Below are positions 27,216-36,768 of a stretch of 64,000 bases of DNA, in pieces; within the stretch, counting starts at the first letter, position 1; each line of letters opens with the position of its first letter. The translations under genes and the position numbers were made by a program. The stretch is from assembly GCA_017469545.1 (NCBI GenBank), contig JAFUGE010000006.1, positions 1 through 64,000 on the forward strand, written 5' to 3'. The notes under the pieces are model-generated. The model saw nothing but the letters and a program-made list of their open reading frames with translations, made no database searches and was not told where the DNA came from. This stretch comes from Clostridia bacterium (GTDB lineage: Bacteria; Bacillota; Clostridia; TANB77; UBA1234).

Positions 27216-27266
27216 TTGGAAGGTAATTTTCTAAAAATAATTAAAAGTTTGTTGAAAGATACTTTA

Positions 27267-27297
27267 GATAATTACAAGGGTGCACCTTGATAATTAT
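27267..27297. promoter_or_regulatory. Extended dyad around GGTGCACC
   Basis: Nearly perfect dyad: GATAATTACAAGG left, CCTTGATAATTAT right, around GTGCA. One base is unpaired per arm. It lies in the 212-base gap before the HAD gene. No T run, so an operator is more likely than a terminator. Confidence 0.4.
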
Positions 27298-27427
27298 ATC
27301 ACATCTGCTAAAATGTGGAGAGGACTACAGGCTGGGAAATTAAAACGAAAATGCTAGATTGGTGATATGAAGAAAAATATAATATAACATAACTAAAGGA
27401 AAATGGAATAATAAAGGAGGTATCACA

Positions 27428-27910
27428 GTGAATCTAGTGTTTTTAGATTATGATGGTGTAGTGAATAATTTAATGTTTTTTCCAAATGAAGAAGAGCCAA
27501 GATTTTGCTATGCTGCTGATAATATGGTCAATAATTATCAAGCTTGTAGGTGGATTTCAAAGTTATGCAAAGAGACAAGTAGTAAAATTGTTGTTACAAG
27601 TACATGGAGAGTTTATGATAATTACAAAGAATGCTTATATAATGGTGGGCTAGACAGAAACATTGAAATTATAGGTAAAACAGGAGATTTGGATTTTGAA
27701 AAAGGTAGAGGTTCTGAGATTTATGAGTTTATTAAAAATTTTAAAGAATCTATTGAGCATATGGTAATTATAGACGATGCTGAAGATATAGATATGTATA
27801 TTCCTTATCTTGTAAAGTGTAATCCGTCTATTGGTTTTACTAGGTTGGAATATTTAAAGGCAATTAAAATTCTAAAAAAAGAAATAGAAGAAAATGATGA
27901 ATTAATATGA
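27428..27910 (+). CDS. HAD-superfamily protein (Swiss-Army-Knife RNA-repair type)
   Basis: 160 aa. HAD motif I FLDYDGVVN (residues 4-12), motif II TSTWR near 57, and motif III/IV VIIDDAEDID near 117. This compact arrangement, with STWR and IDDA, is that of the HAD domain found in RNA-repair and related proteins; substrate here unknown. AAAGGAGG precedes the GTG start at 27428. It has its own gap upstream and terminator downstream. Confidence 0.8.
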   Translation: MNLVFLDYDGVVNNLMFFPNEEEPRFCYAADNMVNNYQACRWISKLCKETSSKIVVTSTWRVYDNYKECLYNGGLDRNIEIIGKTGDLDFEKGRGSEIYEFIKNFKESIEHMVIIDDAEDIDMYIPYLVKCNPSIGFTRLEYLKAIKILKKEIEENDELI

Positions 27911-27965
27911 AGAAAAGCAAAGATTTGATTTGCGGATTGCTAATTATAATATGCTTTATGTAAAG

Positions 27966-28005
27966 TGGCTATATTCAAAATTGAATAAGAAGTATAGCTA
28001 TTTTT
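27966..28005 (+). terminator. Terminator after the HAD gene
   Basis: TGGCTATA (27966-27973) pairs with TATAGCTA (27993-28000), one G-U, then TTTTT. The loop is itself an inverted repeat (ATTC/GAAT). Confidence 0.65.
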
Positions 28006-28155
28006 ACATATTTTTTAGAATAGTTAGAAATTTTTATATAAAATAATTTGTTTTTTAATAAAATATCATAAATATATGGAAATTATGATAGGATGTGTGA
28101 TATATTGACATTAATAATTCTTATGAAAAAAGTGTTAGTGATTGGAAGTGAAATA

Positions 28156-29061
28156 ATGGAATTAGTCAGTTTTCATGAATACCCTATAAAAAATGTACTT
28201 GATATATTGTTAAAAGACAGAACAACTAATAAAAATATAGTATTTGCTACAAACGATTATATTGATAACGATATCAATGCTAAAACACAAATTACAATAG
28301 ACTTATTAAAAAAGAGTTCTAAAATAAAGATTGAACCAAGAGTTCAAAAAAGTGTAGAGAGGCAGGAAAATAGAACTAAGAAAAATGCAGAAGTTTTTAC
28401 CCCTTCATGGATTTGTAATAAGATGAATAATCATTGTGATTCAGAGTGGTTTGGTAGAGAAGATGTATTTAATACTGAAGAGGGACAGCAATGGAGAATA
28501 ATTGAATCGAAAATAGTTTTCCCAAAAGAAAAAACATGGAAAGATTATGTAAAATCAAAACGATTAGAAATAACTTGTGGTGAAGCACCATATATCGTTT
28601 CTAGATATGATACTTCAACAGGAAAAGTAATTCCAATACAAGATCGAATCGGTATTCTTGATAGAAAATTGAGAATAATAAATGAGCATACCAAAACTGA
28701 AAAAACATGGTTTGAATGGGCAAAAAAAGCATATCAAAGTGTATATGGGTATGAATTTCAAGGTGATAACTTATTGATTGCTAGAGTAAATTTGTTAAAT
28801 ACGTTTGTTGAGTATTGTAAAGATAGATGGGATAGAACACCAACGGATAAGGAGTTAAGAACAATTAGTGATATAATTAGTTGGAATTTTTGGCAAATGG
28901 ATGGAATAAATGGAAATACTCCATGTGGAATACCACAAGAGGATGCAAACCAAATTAATATATTAGATTTATATGATACAGTACCGAAAGAAATTAATTG
29001 CAAAATATTTGATTGGGATGCTAAAGAAATAATATCATACAAAAGTTTAAAAGGAGAATAG
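28156..29061 (+). CDS. Restriction locus methylase, SAM-binding half
   Basis: 301 aa from ATG 28156 (GGAAGTG 6 nt upstream; longer in-frame forms from 28093 begin with unrelated hydrophobic residues). Carries methylase motif X (NAEVFTPSWICNKM), a motif-I-like LEITCGEAPYIVSRYD and YGYEFQGDNLLIARVNLL as a motif II/III region. It ends before any (N/D)PPY. The next gene begins 4 bases later with the NPPY half, so together they form one Eco57I-like m6A methylase split between two chains. Confidence 0.8.
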   Translation: MELVSFHEYPIKNVLDILLKDRTTNKNIVFATNDYIDNDINAKTQITIDLLKKSSKIKIEPRVQKSVERQENRTKKNAEVFTPSWICNKMNNHCDSEWFGREDVFNTEEGQQWRIIESKIVFPKEKTWKDYVKSKRLEITCGEAPYIVSRYDTSTGKVIPIQDRIGILDRKLRIINEHTKTEKTWFEWAKKAYQSVYGYEFQGDNLLIARVNLLNTFVEYCKDRWDRTPTDKELRTISDIISWNFWQMDGINGNTPCGIPQEDANQINILDLYDTVPKEINCKIFDWDAKEIISYKSLKGE

Positions 29062-29065
29062 AAAG

Positions 29066-30094
29066 ATGAAGTTTGATTTTGTAATAGGAAATCCACCATA
29101 TCAAGAGGAAACTTTAAACAATGGTAGGCAAAGTCCAGTTTATCACAAATTTATGGAAGAATCATATAAGATTTCAAATTGTGTTGAACTTATTACGCCA
29201 GCAAGGTTTTTATTTAATGCTGGTCAGACAACCAAAAGTTGGAACGAAAAGATGTTAAAGGATAAACATTTTAAAGTTCTACAATATGAGGCAGATGCTT
29301 CTAAAGTATTCATGAATACAGAAATTAAGGGTGGCATAGCGATTACTATTAGAAATAGTGAGAAAAATTATGGAGCTATAGAAGTCTTTCTGCCTTATGA
29401 TGAATTAAAAAGCATAATTAATACTATATTTAGTAATACTGAAAAAGAAGAATGTTTAGATGGTATAGTATCATCTCGTGGATGTTATAGAACAAATGAT
29501 ACTTTTTACAAAAAATATACATACGCTAGTTCGAGATTAGGAAATGGTACTGGAAATATGATTGCATCAAACTTCTTTGAAAGATTACCAGAGGTAAATG
29601 ATGAAAGCAAATTAGATGTAAAATCAAGTGCAAAAATGTTATGTAGAATTAATAATGAAAGAACTTATTGCTACATAAAAAAGGATTATTTAGAGAAAAA
29701 TGAATTCCTTAAATCATATAATGTTGCTGTACCAAAATCGAGTGGTAGTGGTGAATTTGGAGAAGTACTGGCAGAAACTAATATTTTAGAGCCATGGCAA
29801 GGTGCAACAGACACCTTTATAAGTATTGGTATATTCAATTCGTTGTATGAGGCAAAATCATTGCAAAAATATTTAAAAACCAAATTTTTAAGAACTTTAT
29901 TGGGAATAAAAAAAGTTACACAAGACAATCCAAAGGGTGTGTGGAGTTTGATTCCTATACTTGATTTTACTGAAAATTCGCATATAAATTGGTCTAAATC
30001 TGTAAAGGAAATTGATAAACAGCTATATAAAAAGTATAAACTATCAAAAGAAGAAATTGAATTTATTGAAACTCATGTAAAGGAGATGGAATAA
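29066..30094 (+). CDS. Restriction locus methylase, NPPY catalytic half
   Basis: 342 aa. Begins MKFDFVIGNPPYQEE, so the catalytic NPPY is at residues 9-12, with no SAM-binding part of its own. The rest resembles the target-recognition half of Eco57I-type methylases (VELITPARFLFNAGQT, GGIAITIR). AAAGGAGA at 29050-29056, before the stop of the upstream half, gives this gene its own ribosome site, so the split looks designed and not like decay. It overlaps the helicase gene by one base (30094). Confidence 0.85.
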   Translation: MKFDFVIGNPPYQEETLNNGRQSPVYHKFMEESYKISNCVELITPARFLFNAGQTTKSWNEKMLKDKHFKVLQYEADASKVFMNTEIKGGIAITIRNSEKNYGAIEVFLPYDELKSIINTIFSNTEKEECLDGIVSSRGCYRTNDTFYKKYTYASSRLGNGTGNMIASNFFERLPEVNDESKLDVKSSAKMLCRINNERTYCYIKKDYLEKNEFLKSYNVAVPKSSGSGEFGEVLAETNILEPWQGATDTFISIGIFNSLYEAKSLQKYLKTKFLRTLLGIKKVTQDNPKGVWSLIPILDFTENSHINWSKSVKEIDKQLYKKYKLSKEEIEFIETHVKEME

Positions 30095-33000
30095 TGCAAA
30101 AACCGAATATTAAAACAAGTAAAAAAGTTGTACCAATGATATATGCATATACCACTCCTGGCGTAACATATCATGATGGATATATAAAAATTGGATATAC
30201 AGAGCAAGATGTTGATAAAAGAATTTATGATCAAACGCATACAGCAGGAATAAGAGCACAAAAAGAATGGCAAGGCACAGCCATATATGATGATGGAACT
30301 GGGAAAACATTTCTTGATCATGACTTTCATAGGTATTTAAGAAAGAAAGGTTTTAAACAGCCACAGGATTTAGGTAATGAATATTTTGATGAAAATGATA
30401 AAAATGAATGGTTCAATATTGAACCCCAAAAATCCGAAGATGAATTTCATAAGTTTAAAAAACATGATGTTTTAGAAAATGAATTAGAGAATGCCATACC
30501 ATATAAACTTCGTGAGGAGCAAAATTTAGCAGTAGAAATGACAAGGAAATATCGTGAAAGTCATGAAAATGGAGAATTCTTGTGGAATGCGAAACCAAGA
30601 TTTGGCAAAACGCTTTCGGTGTATGATTTTTGTAAAAGAATCAACGCTATAAGTGTATTAATCGTGACGAATAGGCCCGCAATTGCTAATTCATGGTATT
30701 CAGATTACATGAAATTTCTAGGAAAAGAAGCTGGGTATCTTTTTGTTAGTGAGGTTGATAGTTTAAAAGATAAACTCGGTGTAATGTCAAGACAAGAATA
30801 TATTGATTATGTTTCTCATGCGTCATCAGCAGAAGATATAAGATTTATTGAGTTTGTGAGTCTCCAAGATTTAAAAGGTTCTATTTATTTTGGTGGAGAA
30901 TTTGACAAATTAAAAGAAGTTCAAGACATGAAATGGGATTTATTGGTTGTTGATGAAGCTCATGAGGGTGTTGATACATACAAAACGGATGTAGCTTTTG
31001 ACAGAATAGATAGAAAATTTACGTTGCACTTATCAGGAACACCATTCAAAGCATTGGCAAATAATAAGTTTTCTGATGATGCTATATTTAATTGGACATA
31101 TGCAGATGAACAAGCTAAGAAAATAAATTGGGATGATAGTCAAAGCGAAGAAAATCCTTATGAAATAATGCCAAAACTAAATTTATATACATATCAAATG
31201 TCAGAAATAATACGAGAAGAATTGTCTCAAGGAATTGAAATAAATGGAGAAACGGAGGAATATGCTTTTGATTTAAATGAATTCTTTAGAACGAATGAAA
31301 GAAATCAATTTGTGTATGAAAAATCTGTTGATAGATTTTTAGATGCATTAACATTAGGTGAGAAGTTCCCGTTCTCTACTGAAGAATTAAGAAAAGAACT
31401 TAAACATACATTTTGGTTACTTGATAGGGTTGATAGTGCAAAAGCACTTGCAAGAAAATTGAAAACACATCCGATATTTAGTGAATATGAAGTAGTTATT
31501 GCTGCTGGTGACGGAAGATTAGATGAAGAAGAAGCTTTGAAAGATTCGTATAATAAAGTTATTGAAGCAATTAATAATAATGAAAAAACCATCACACTTT
31601 CTGTTGGCCAGTTAACAACTGGAGTTACCATTCCAGAATGGACAGGAGTGCTGATACTTAGCAATATTCAAAGTCCTTCATTGTATATGCAAGCTGCTTT
31701 TAGAGCACAGAATCCTTGTTTACAAATGGAGAACGGTGAACTTAAAAGAAAAGAAAATGCTTATGTCTTTGATTTTGATCCAGCAAGAACATTGACAATT
31801 TATGAACGATTTGCAAATGATTTAGCACCTCATACAGCAAATATTAATGATAATTTAACAGAACGAAAAAATAATATAAGAACACTATTAAACTTTTTCC
31901 CTGTAATTGGTGAAGATGAAAATGGTGAATTGGTTGAACTAGATGCTGAAAAAGTATTAACTATACCAAGAAAAATAAGAAGTGTTGAAGTTGTTAAACG
32001 TGGCTTCATGAGTAATTTTTTATTTAAAAACATTTCACAGGTTTTTGGCGGTGTTCCAAAAGAGGTCATGGATATTATTAATACATTTGAAGCTATTGAA
32101 GAACCAACAGGAAAAGTTAATTTTTCCGAAGAAGTTAAAGATGACTTGCAATTAGATGAAGATGGAAATGTTTCCTTATCTGAAGAGTATGTTGTAGGGA
32201 AAGAAACAGAAATTTTTGGAGATAAGATTTATGACATTACAAGTGACATAAGTCAAACAGTTGATAGGATGATTGAAAATTCTGATGAAGAAGAAGCTAT
32301 TAATGAATTAAAAAATATAATTAAGAATAAAGTTACACAGAATATTATAAAAATTGCAAGTGAAAAATATGGAGATGATTTGAAACCTGCTGAGCAAAAA
32401 AGAATTGAGAATATGCTAAATGTAGAGACAGAGAGAGTTATCAATAAAGAAATAAAAAGCCACAAAATCGATAATACAATTATTGAACAAGAAAAAGCTA
32501 AAGCCTTGCAAAATAGATTTGAAAGTGGAAAAACAATTGACGAGATAAACGAAGAATTTATCAAAAAACAGGAAGAAGCAAATACAAAGTTTCAAGAGGA
32601 TATAATAAAGGCTGTTCAAAATATAACTGAAAATTCTAAAAAAGAAACGGTAAAGAAAATTGAGACAAAAATCAAAGAAAAAGAAAAGTCAGAAATTGAA
32701 AATGGCATTAGAGATCATTTAAGAGGCTTCTCAAGAACAATTCCATCTTTCTTAATGGCATATGGAGATGATACAGTTACACTTGCAACTTTTGATGAAA
32801 CAGTTCCTGAAAATGTATTTAAAGAAGTTACTAGTATAACGTTAGATCAATTTAGATTTCTAAGAGATGGTGGCATATATACTGATGAGACCACGGGAGA
32901 AGAAAAAGAATTTAAAGGCAATTTATTTGATGAAGTTGTATTTGATGATTCAGTAAAAGAATTTTTAGCTTTAAAAAAGAAATTGGCAGATTATTTCGAT

Positions 33001-33450
33001 GAAAAAAGTATCGAGGATATTTTTGATTATATTCCACCACAAAAGACGAATCAAATATACACACCTAAAAAAGTAGTTAAAAACATGGTTGATATGCTTG
33101 AAAAGGAAAATCCTGGCTGTTTTGATAATCCAGATAAAACTTTTATTGATTTATATATGAAATCTGGTTTGTATATTGCTGAAATAGTTAAAAGATTATA
33201 TCAAAGTCCAAAGATGAAAGAGTTATTTCCAAATAAGGAAGATAGATTAAAGCACATATTTGAAAGACAGGTTTATGGATTAGCTCCTACGGAAATAATT
33301 TATAAAATTGCTACAAGTTTCATATTAGGATTTGATGAAGAAGTTAGAATAAAAAATCACAATTTTAGACAGGTTGATAGTCTTCCTTATGCAAAAGATG
33401 GGAAACTAGATGAACTGGTGGACATGTTGTATGGGGATAGTATCAGTTAA
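30094..33450 (+). CDS. GIY-YIG/SF2 helicase/degenerate methylase restriction protein
   Basis: 1118 aa. N-terminal GIY-YIG-like (T5orf172) domain, about residues 14-85 (MIYAYTTPG ... YIKIGYT). Then an SF2 helicase/translocase: Walker A AKPRFGKT (166-173), DEAH (287-290), SGTPF (about 315) and motif VI QAAFRAQNP (about 530-540). A long coiled-coil stretch (about 700-860) follows. The C-terminal 130 residues look like a methylase start (QIYTPKKVVKNMVDML; FIDLYMKSG in place of the usual DPACGSG) but lack NPPY. With the split methylase before it and DUF262-HNH after it, this is the motor subunit of a type I/ISP-like restriction system. Confidence 0.85.
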   Translation: MQKPNIKTSKKVVPMIYAYTTPGVTYHDGYIKIGYTEQDVDKRIYDQTHTAGIRAQKEWQGTAIYDDGTGKTFLDHDFHRYLRKKGFKQPQDLGNEYFDENDKNEWFNIEPQKSEDEFHKFKKHDVLENELENAIPYKLREEQNLAVEMTRKYRESHENGEFLWNAKPRFGKTLSVYDFCKRINAISVLIVTNRPAIANSWYSDYMKFLGKEAGYLFVSEVDSLKDKLGVMSRQEYIDYVSHASSAEDIRFIEFVSLQDLKGSIYFGGEFDKLKEVQDMKWDLLVVDEAHEGVDTYKTDVAFDRIDRKFTLHLSGTPFKALANNKFSDDAIFNWTYADEQAKKINWDDSQSEENPYEIMPKLNLYTYQMSEIIREELSQGIEINGETEEYAFDLNEFFRTNERNQFVYEKSVDRFLDALTLGEKFPFSTEELRKELKHTFWLLDRVDSAKALARKLKTHPIFSEYEVVIAAGDGRLDEEEALKDSYNKVIEAINNNEKTITLSVGQLTTGVTIPEWTGVLILSNIQSPSLYMQAAFRAQNPCLQMENGELKRKENAYVFDFDPARTLTIYERFANDLAPHTANINDNLTERKNNIRTLLNFFPVIGEDENGELVELDAEKVLTIPRKIRSVEVVKRGFMSNFLFKNISQVFGGVPKEVMDIINTFEAIEEPTGKVNFSEEVKDDLQLDEDGNVSLSEEYVVGKETEIFGDKIYDITSDISQTVDRMIENSDEEEAINELKNIIKNKVTQNIIKIASEKYGDDLKPAEQKRIENMLNVETERVINKEIKSHKIDNTIIEQEKAKALQNRFESGKTIDEINEEFIKKQEEANTKFQEDIIKAVQNITENSKKETVKKIETKIKEKEKSEIENGIRDHLRGFSRTIPSFLMAYGDDTVTLATFDETVPENVFKEVTSITLDQFRFLRDGGIYTDETTGEEKEFKGNLFDEVVFDDSVKEFLALKKKLADYFDEKSIEDIFDYIPPQKTNQIYTPKKVVKNMVDMLEKENPGCFDNPDKTFIDLYMKSGLYIAEIVKRLYQSPKMKELFPNKEDRLKHIFERQVYGLAPTEIIYKIATSFILGFDEEVRIKNHNFRQVDSLPYAKDGKLDELVDMLYGDSIS

Positions 33451-33478
33451 TCATTGTTAAAGAAAAAGGAGGATTTCT

Positions 33479-34686
33479 ATGTTAAACAAACCAACATGGC
33501 CACTATTATCACTTAACAAAAGAAGGAATCAGATTAATACTAATCCTGATTATCAAAGACCTTCAGTATGGACTAAATCACAAAAACAACTACTTATAGA
33601 CTCTATTTTGCATGATTATGATATTCCAAAGATATATTTACATGAAATAGAAAAAGGGAAATTTAATGTAGTGGATGGGCAACAAAGAATTAGAGCAATA
33701 TGGTCTTTTTATGATGATAAATATCCAATAGCTAAAGATGCTGATGATATTAATGGGTATGTTGTGGCAAATAAAAAGTATAGTGAATTAGATCCTGAAG
33801 TTTCTGATTTAATAGATACATATAATTTAGATTTAGTTGTTTTGGACAATAAGAGTGAAGATGAAATTAGAGAGATGTTTCTAAGACTTCAAAATGGGAC
33901 TTCACTTAAGGCACAAGAAAAACGAAATGCGATTCCTGGTAATATGAGAAATTTTGTTAAATCAGTTGCAAACCATGATTTCTTTTACAAAGTTGATTTT
34001 AAGGATAGTAGATTTACATATGACTTAATTGCTGCACAGATGTGCTTATTAACATTACAAGGTAGAATTGTGAATATTAAAGATAAAGATTTAAATGATA
34101 TGTATTGGAACAATACTGCGTTCGATGAAAACTGTCAACAAGCCAAGACGATATGGAGAATTTTAGATTACTTAGATAAAATGTTTCCTGAAAAATCACC
34201 AGAGTTAAAAAGGTATAGTGTAATATCGTTATACCTACTAATTATGGATTTGATGCCAAATTATGATATAAATGATAGGCAAGAAGATTTAAGAAACTGG
34301 TTCATTGAATTTGAAAAAATAAGAATACAAGATAAAGAAAAAGAAGCGGAAGATCAAAATCCTGTTTTAGTTTTGTATCAAAGATGGATTTCAAATTCAT
34401 CGGATACCGTAGATTCGTTAACATATAGACATAAGATTCTTAAAGAAGATTTATTAGATAAAGTGAAAAACTTGCCACTTAAAGATTCAAAAAGGAATTT
34501 TGATGATGCGCAACGACAAGTAATATATAGAAGAGATAATGGTATATGTCAGATGTGTGGAAAAAATGTGAATGGAATGATTGGGAAGCTGATCATATTG
34601 TGCCTTGGAGAAAAGGTGGAAAAACTGAAATAGAAAATGGACAGGTATTATGTCCATCATGTAATTCTAAAAAATCTGACAGCTAG
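33479..34686 (+). pseudogene. DUF262-HNH (GmrSD-like) protein, frameshifted in HNH
   Basis: N-terminal DUF262 domain with DGQQR (residues 66-70), a ParB/Srx-like NTPase seen in modified-DNA endonucleases GmrS/GmrD; a helical middle; then a C-terminal HNH domain. In frame the protein stops at 34633, right after CQMCGKN. Adding one base in the A6 run at 34561-34566 restores CEWNDWEADHIVPWRKGG and then VLCPSCNSKKSDS, ending with TAG at 34684-34686. So one A is missing: a true lesion, a homopolymer sequencing error or a phase-variable tract. As it stands the nuclease centre is lost. Confidence 0.82.
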
Positions 34687-34708
34687 CTGATTATACGATA
34701 ATTGATTA

Positions 34709-34740
34709 GATGGTATATCGAGCGTATACCGTCTTTTTAT
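34709..34740 (+). terminator. Terminator of the restriction operon
   Basis: GATGGTATA (34709-34717) pairs with TATACCGTC (34725-34733), one G-U, then TTTTTATT. Confidence 0.75.
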
Positions 34741-34758
34741 TAAATAGTATTTTTTAGG

Positions 34759-34804
34759 TTGACAAATAATAATTCACATGGTACAATATAATTGCACGGT
34801 ACAA
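34759..34804 (+). promoter_or_regulatory. XRE-immA promoter with repeated operator
   Basis: TTGACA (34759-34764), 17-base spacer, TACAAT (34782-34787). Two direct repeats of GGTACAA (34780-34786, 34798-34804), 18 bases apart, overlap the -10 box and the start site: a likely autoregulatory operator for the XRE protein. Confidence 0.6.
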
Positions 34805-34817
34805 AGGAGAGGTAAAA

Positions 34818-35180
34818 ATGGGAAAAGGTGACTTTGGAAGTCGAATACGAAAATTAAGAATGGATAATGGTTATAGTATGCAGGAACTAGCAGACAAAGT
34901 CGGTGTTACTAAAAGCAGTATAAATATGTGGGAAAATGGTTCTAGTATTCCGAATGATAGGATACTGATAGTTTTATCTAAATTCTTTGATGTTTCAATT
35001 GATTATTTATTGGGCAATGAACAGATGGAAAAAAAGAGGCCAGAAAACAAAACTTTGCACTATATTCAGAGAAACTTAGAAAAAATGGATGAACAAAAAT
35101 TAAAGCAAGCAGAAAAAGTTTTGCAGGCAGTTTTTATGGATATATTTGAGGATAGTGATGATGACGATGACGACATATAA
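34818..35180 (+). CDS. XRE-family repressor
   Basis: 120 aa. N-terminal helix-turn-helix (residues 6-62: IRKLRMDNGYSMQELADKVG ... SINMWENG), dimerising helix, and a terminal run of Asp. Pairs with the ImmA-like metallopeptidase gene, which starts inside its 3' end. By analogy with ImmR-ImmA, the repressor is cleaved by the peptidase upon a signal such as DNA damage or phage entry. GGAGAGG site before the ATG. Confidence 0.9.
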   Translation: MGKGDFGSRIRKLRMDNGYSMQELADKVGVTKSSINMWENGSSIPNDRILIVLSKFFDVSIDYLLGNEQMEKKRPENKTLHYIQRNLEKMDEQKLKQAEKVLQAVFMDIFEDSDDDDDDI

Positions 35181-35823
35181 GCCAGACTTTAAAAGGGCAT
35201 ATGTTATGGCTAATAGCATACTTGTTACGGCAAGTGAACTAGTGGAGTTCCCTTTAAAAGTTAAATTTTTAATTAATAAAAATCAAGACATAAATTGTTG
35301 TTCGTTTAAAAAGGCACAACAAAAATATCAATTAAGTGTTGATAATTTTGGTAGCAAATCAGCAATATTAATGGAAATGGATAAGAAAATGATTATTTTT
35401 TATAATGAAAGTGAGCCAAAGCCTAGGATAAGGTTTTCAATATTACATGAGTATGGGCACTTTGTATTAGGGCATGATTTAGAAACAAAGTCTAAAGAAC
35501 AATATATTATTTTTGAAGTGGAAACAAATTTTTTTGCTGCTCAACTACAAATGCCCGAGCAACTAATAAGATATTTGCAAGCAAGAGGAATTAGAGTTAA
35601 TGTTGAATTGCTGATGGAAGTGTTTGGGGTTTCAAGGGAAGCTGCTGAAAAAAGGTTAAAAACATTAAGTCAGAATTTTCAGCTTACTAAAGAAGAAAAA
35701 TTATTTGATGATATTATACTTGATAAATATCAAAATTGGTTAGTCAGCAAATTATCTATAAGTAGTGAATTGTTCTTAGATGATTATGAAAAACAAATGG
35801 AAAGGGATACATGGATATATTAA
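35158..35823 (+). CDS. ImmA/IrrE-family metallopeptidase
   Basis: 221 aa from ATG 35158, overlapping the XRE gene by 23 bases; GAGG lies 6 nt upstream, whereas the in-frame TTG at 35146 has nothing. Zinc peptidase motif HEYGH at about residues 97-101 and a later Glu in EVETNFFAAQLQMP as third ligand. Would inactivate its partner repressor. Such pairs control mobile elements and also toxin-antitoxin-like defence modules; the regulated genes here are not certain. Confidence 0.88.
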   Translation: MMTMTTYKPDFKRAYVMANSILVTASELVEFPLKVKFLINKNQDINCCSFKKAQQKYQLSVDNFGSKSAILMEMDKKMIIFYNESEPKPRIRFSILHEYGHFVLGHDLETKSKEQYIIFEVETNFFAAQLQMPEQLIRYLQARGIRVNVELLMEVFGVSREAAEKRLKTLSQNFQLTKEEKLFDDIILDKYQNWLVSKLSISSELFLDDYEKQMERDTWIY

Positions 35824-36005
35824 ATATAAAACTGCAAAAGAAGAAAAAGCGCCCAATGCTACGCATTGAACGAAAAAAGAATAATGGGATCTTTTATTTG
35901 GTTCAATTATAACATATTTCTTCTTTAGATTGCAAGAGGGCAGAAAGGAGTTGTATATCTTGTGATTAGTTTTATATATAAAAAGAAGAAAGGAGTTGTT
36001 GCTTT

Positions 36006-36263
36006 ATGGCAACGAAAGAACAAATTGAAACTGCATGGAAAAATGCAAATGCAGTAAGGGGAAAAAATCCTGATGTCTATCGAAAGGATGAATATGGCAA
36101 TTTGATATTTAAACAATCCTATGGAAAACAAAGCAAAATGGGATGGGAAATTGATCATAAGTATCCGAGTTCTAAAGGTGGAACGAATTCTTCGAGAAAT
36201 TTGCAAGCATTACAATGGGAAGAAAACAGAAGTAAGGGAGATAAATATCCTTACAAAAGGTAG
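36006..36263 (+). CDS. Small HNH-motif protein
   Basis: 85 aa. HNH-like fold without zinc Cys: GWEIDHKYPSSKGGTNSSRNLQAL, the H-N-H core (shown as a pattern; His of IDH, Asn of RNL, then N of EENRSKGD). AGGAG precedes the ATG by 9 nt. Free-standing proteins of this kind occur in phages, toxins and restriction loci. A long hairpin follows, so it is its own unit. Confidence 0.75.
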   Translation: MATKEQIETAWKNANAVRGKNPDVYRKDEYGNLIFKQSYGKQSKMGWEIDHKYPSSKGGTNSSRNLQALQWEENRSKGDKYPYKR

Positions 36264-36279
36264 TAGTTAGTCAAAATGA

Positions 36280-36323
36280 AATCACCCAATTATTAACTTA
36301 TTGTATTTAATAATTGGGTGATT
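36280..36323 (+). terminator. Hairpin after the small HNH gene
   Basis: Perfect 17-bp stem (36280-36296 with 36307-36323). Only a weak T-rich tail (ATTATATTAA). Could work in either direction. Confidence 0.6.
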
Positions 36324-36369
36324 ATATTAATAGTCGTTGTTGCTAAATGACATTGAAAGGAGAAATAAT

Positions 36370-36726
36370 ATGGATTTTTTTGATTTTAGTAAGAGTGTTA
36401 AAAGAGAAGATTTGATTAGTAGACTTAAATACTATCATGAAAAAGCGGATGAAGGTATGAAGCTGTTACACAATAATAAGAATGATGCATTAAGTATTCA
36501 AAAGAATTTGAAAGAAGAATTAGCAAAAGAGTATAAGGAATATTCAAAAGTAAAATTGCAAGAGCATATTTTGAAAAATGGGGATTATAGTCAATATGTA
36601 TCTAATATAACGGATGCATATGTTAATCAAAAAAGAGGTAAATCTGTGGAAGTATTAAGAAGCAATCTATATGATATTTTTGATTATATGTGTTATGGTT
36701 TTGAAGAGGAATTTATTAATAAATGA
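36370..36726 (+). CDS. Hypothetical helical protein
   Basis: 118 aa from ATG 36370 with AAAGGAGAA 6 nt upstream. Lys/Glu-rich, all-helical; no motif recognised. It precedes the membrane protein gene at 36769 by 42 bases, so the two may act together. Confidence 0.65.
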   Translation: MDFFDFSKSVKREDLISRLKYYHEKADEGMKLLHNNKNDALSIQKNLKEELAKEYKEYSKVKLQEHILKNGDYSQYVSNITDAYVNQKRGKSVEVLRSNLYDIFDYMCYGFEEEFINK

Positions 36727-36768
36727 CAATGATACTTATAAGGTATTATTGAGAGATAGGAGTTATAT

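Noticed and set aside
29061-29066. Methylase split as a sequencing error
   Set aside because: A proper ribosome site and ATG are placed for the second half, and no one-base change fuses the halves neatly, so separate chains are more likely.
35824-36005. Gene between immA and the small HNH gene
   Set aside because: No plausible frame; only a short CAATGC/GCATTG hairpin and AT-rich sequence.
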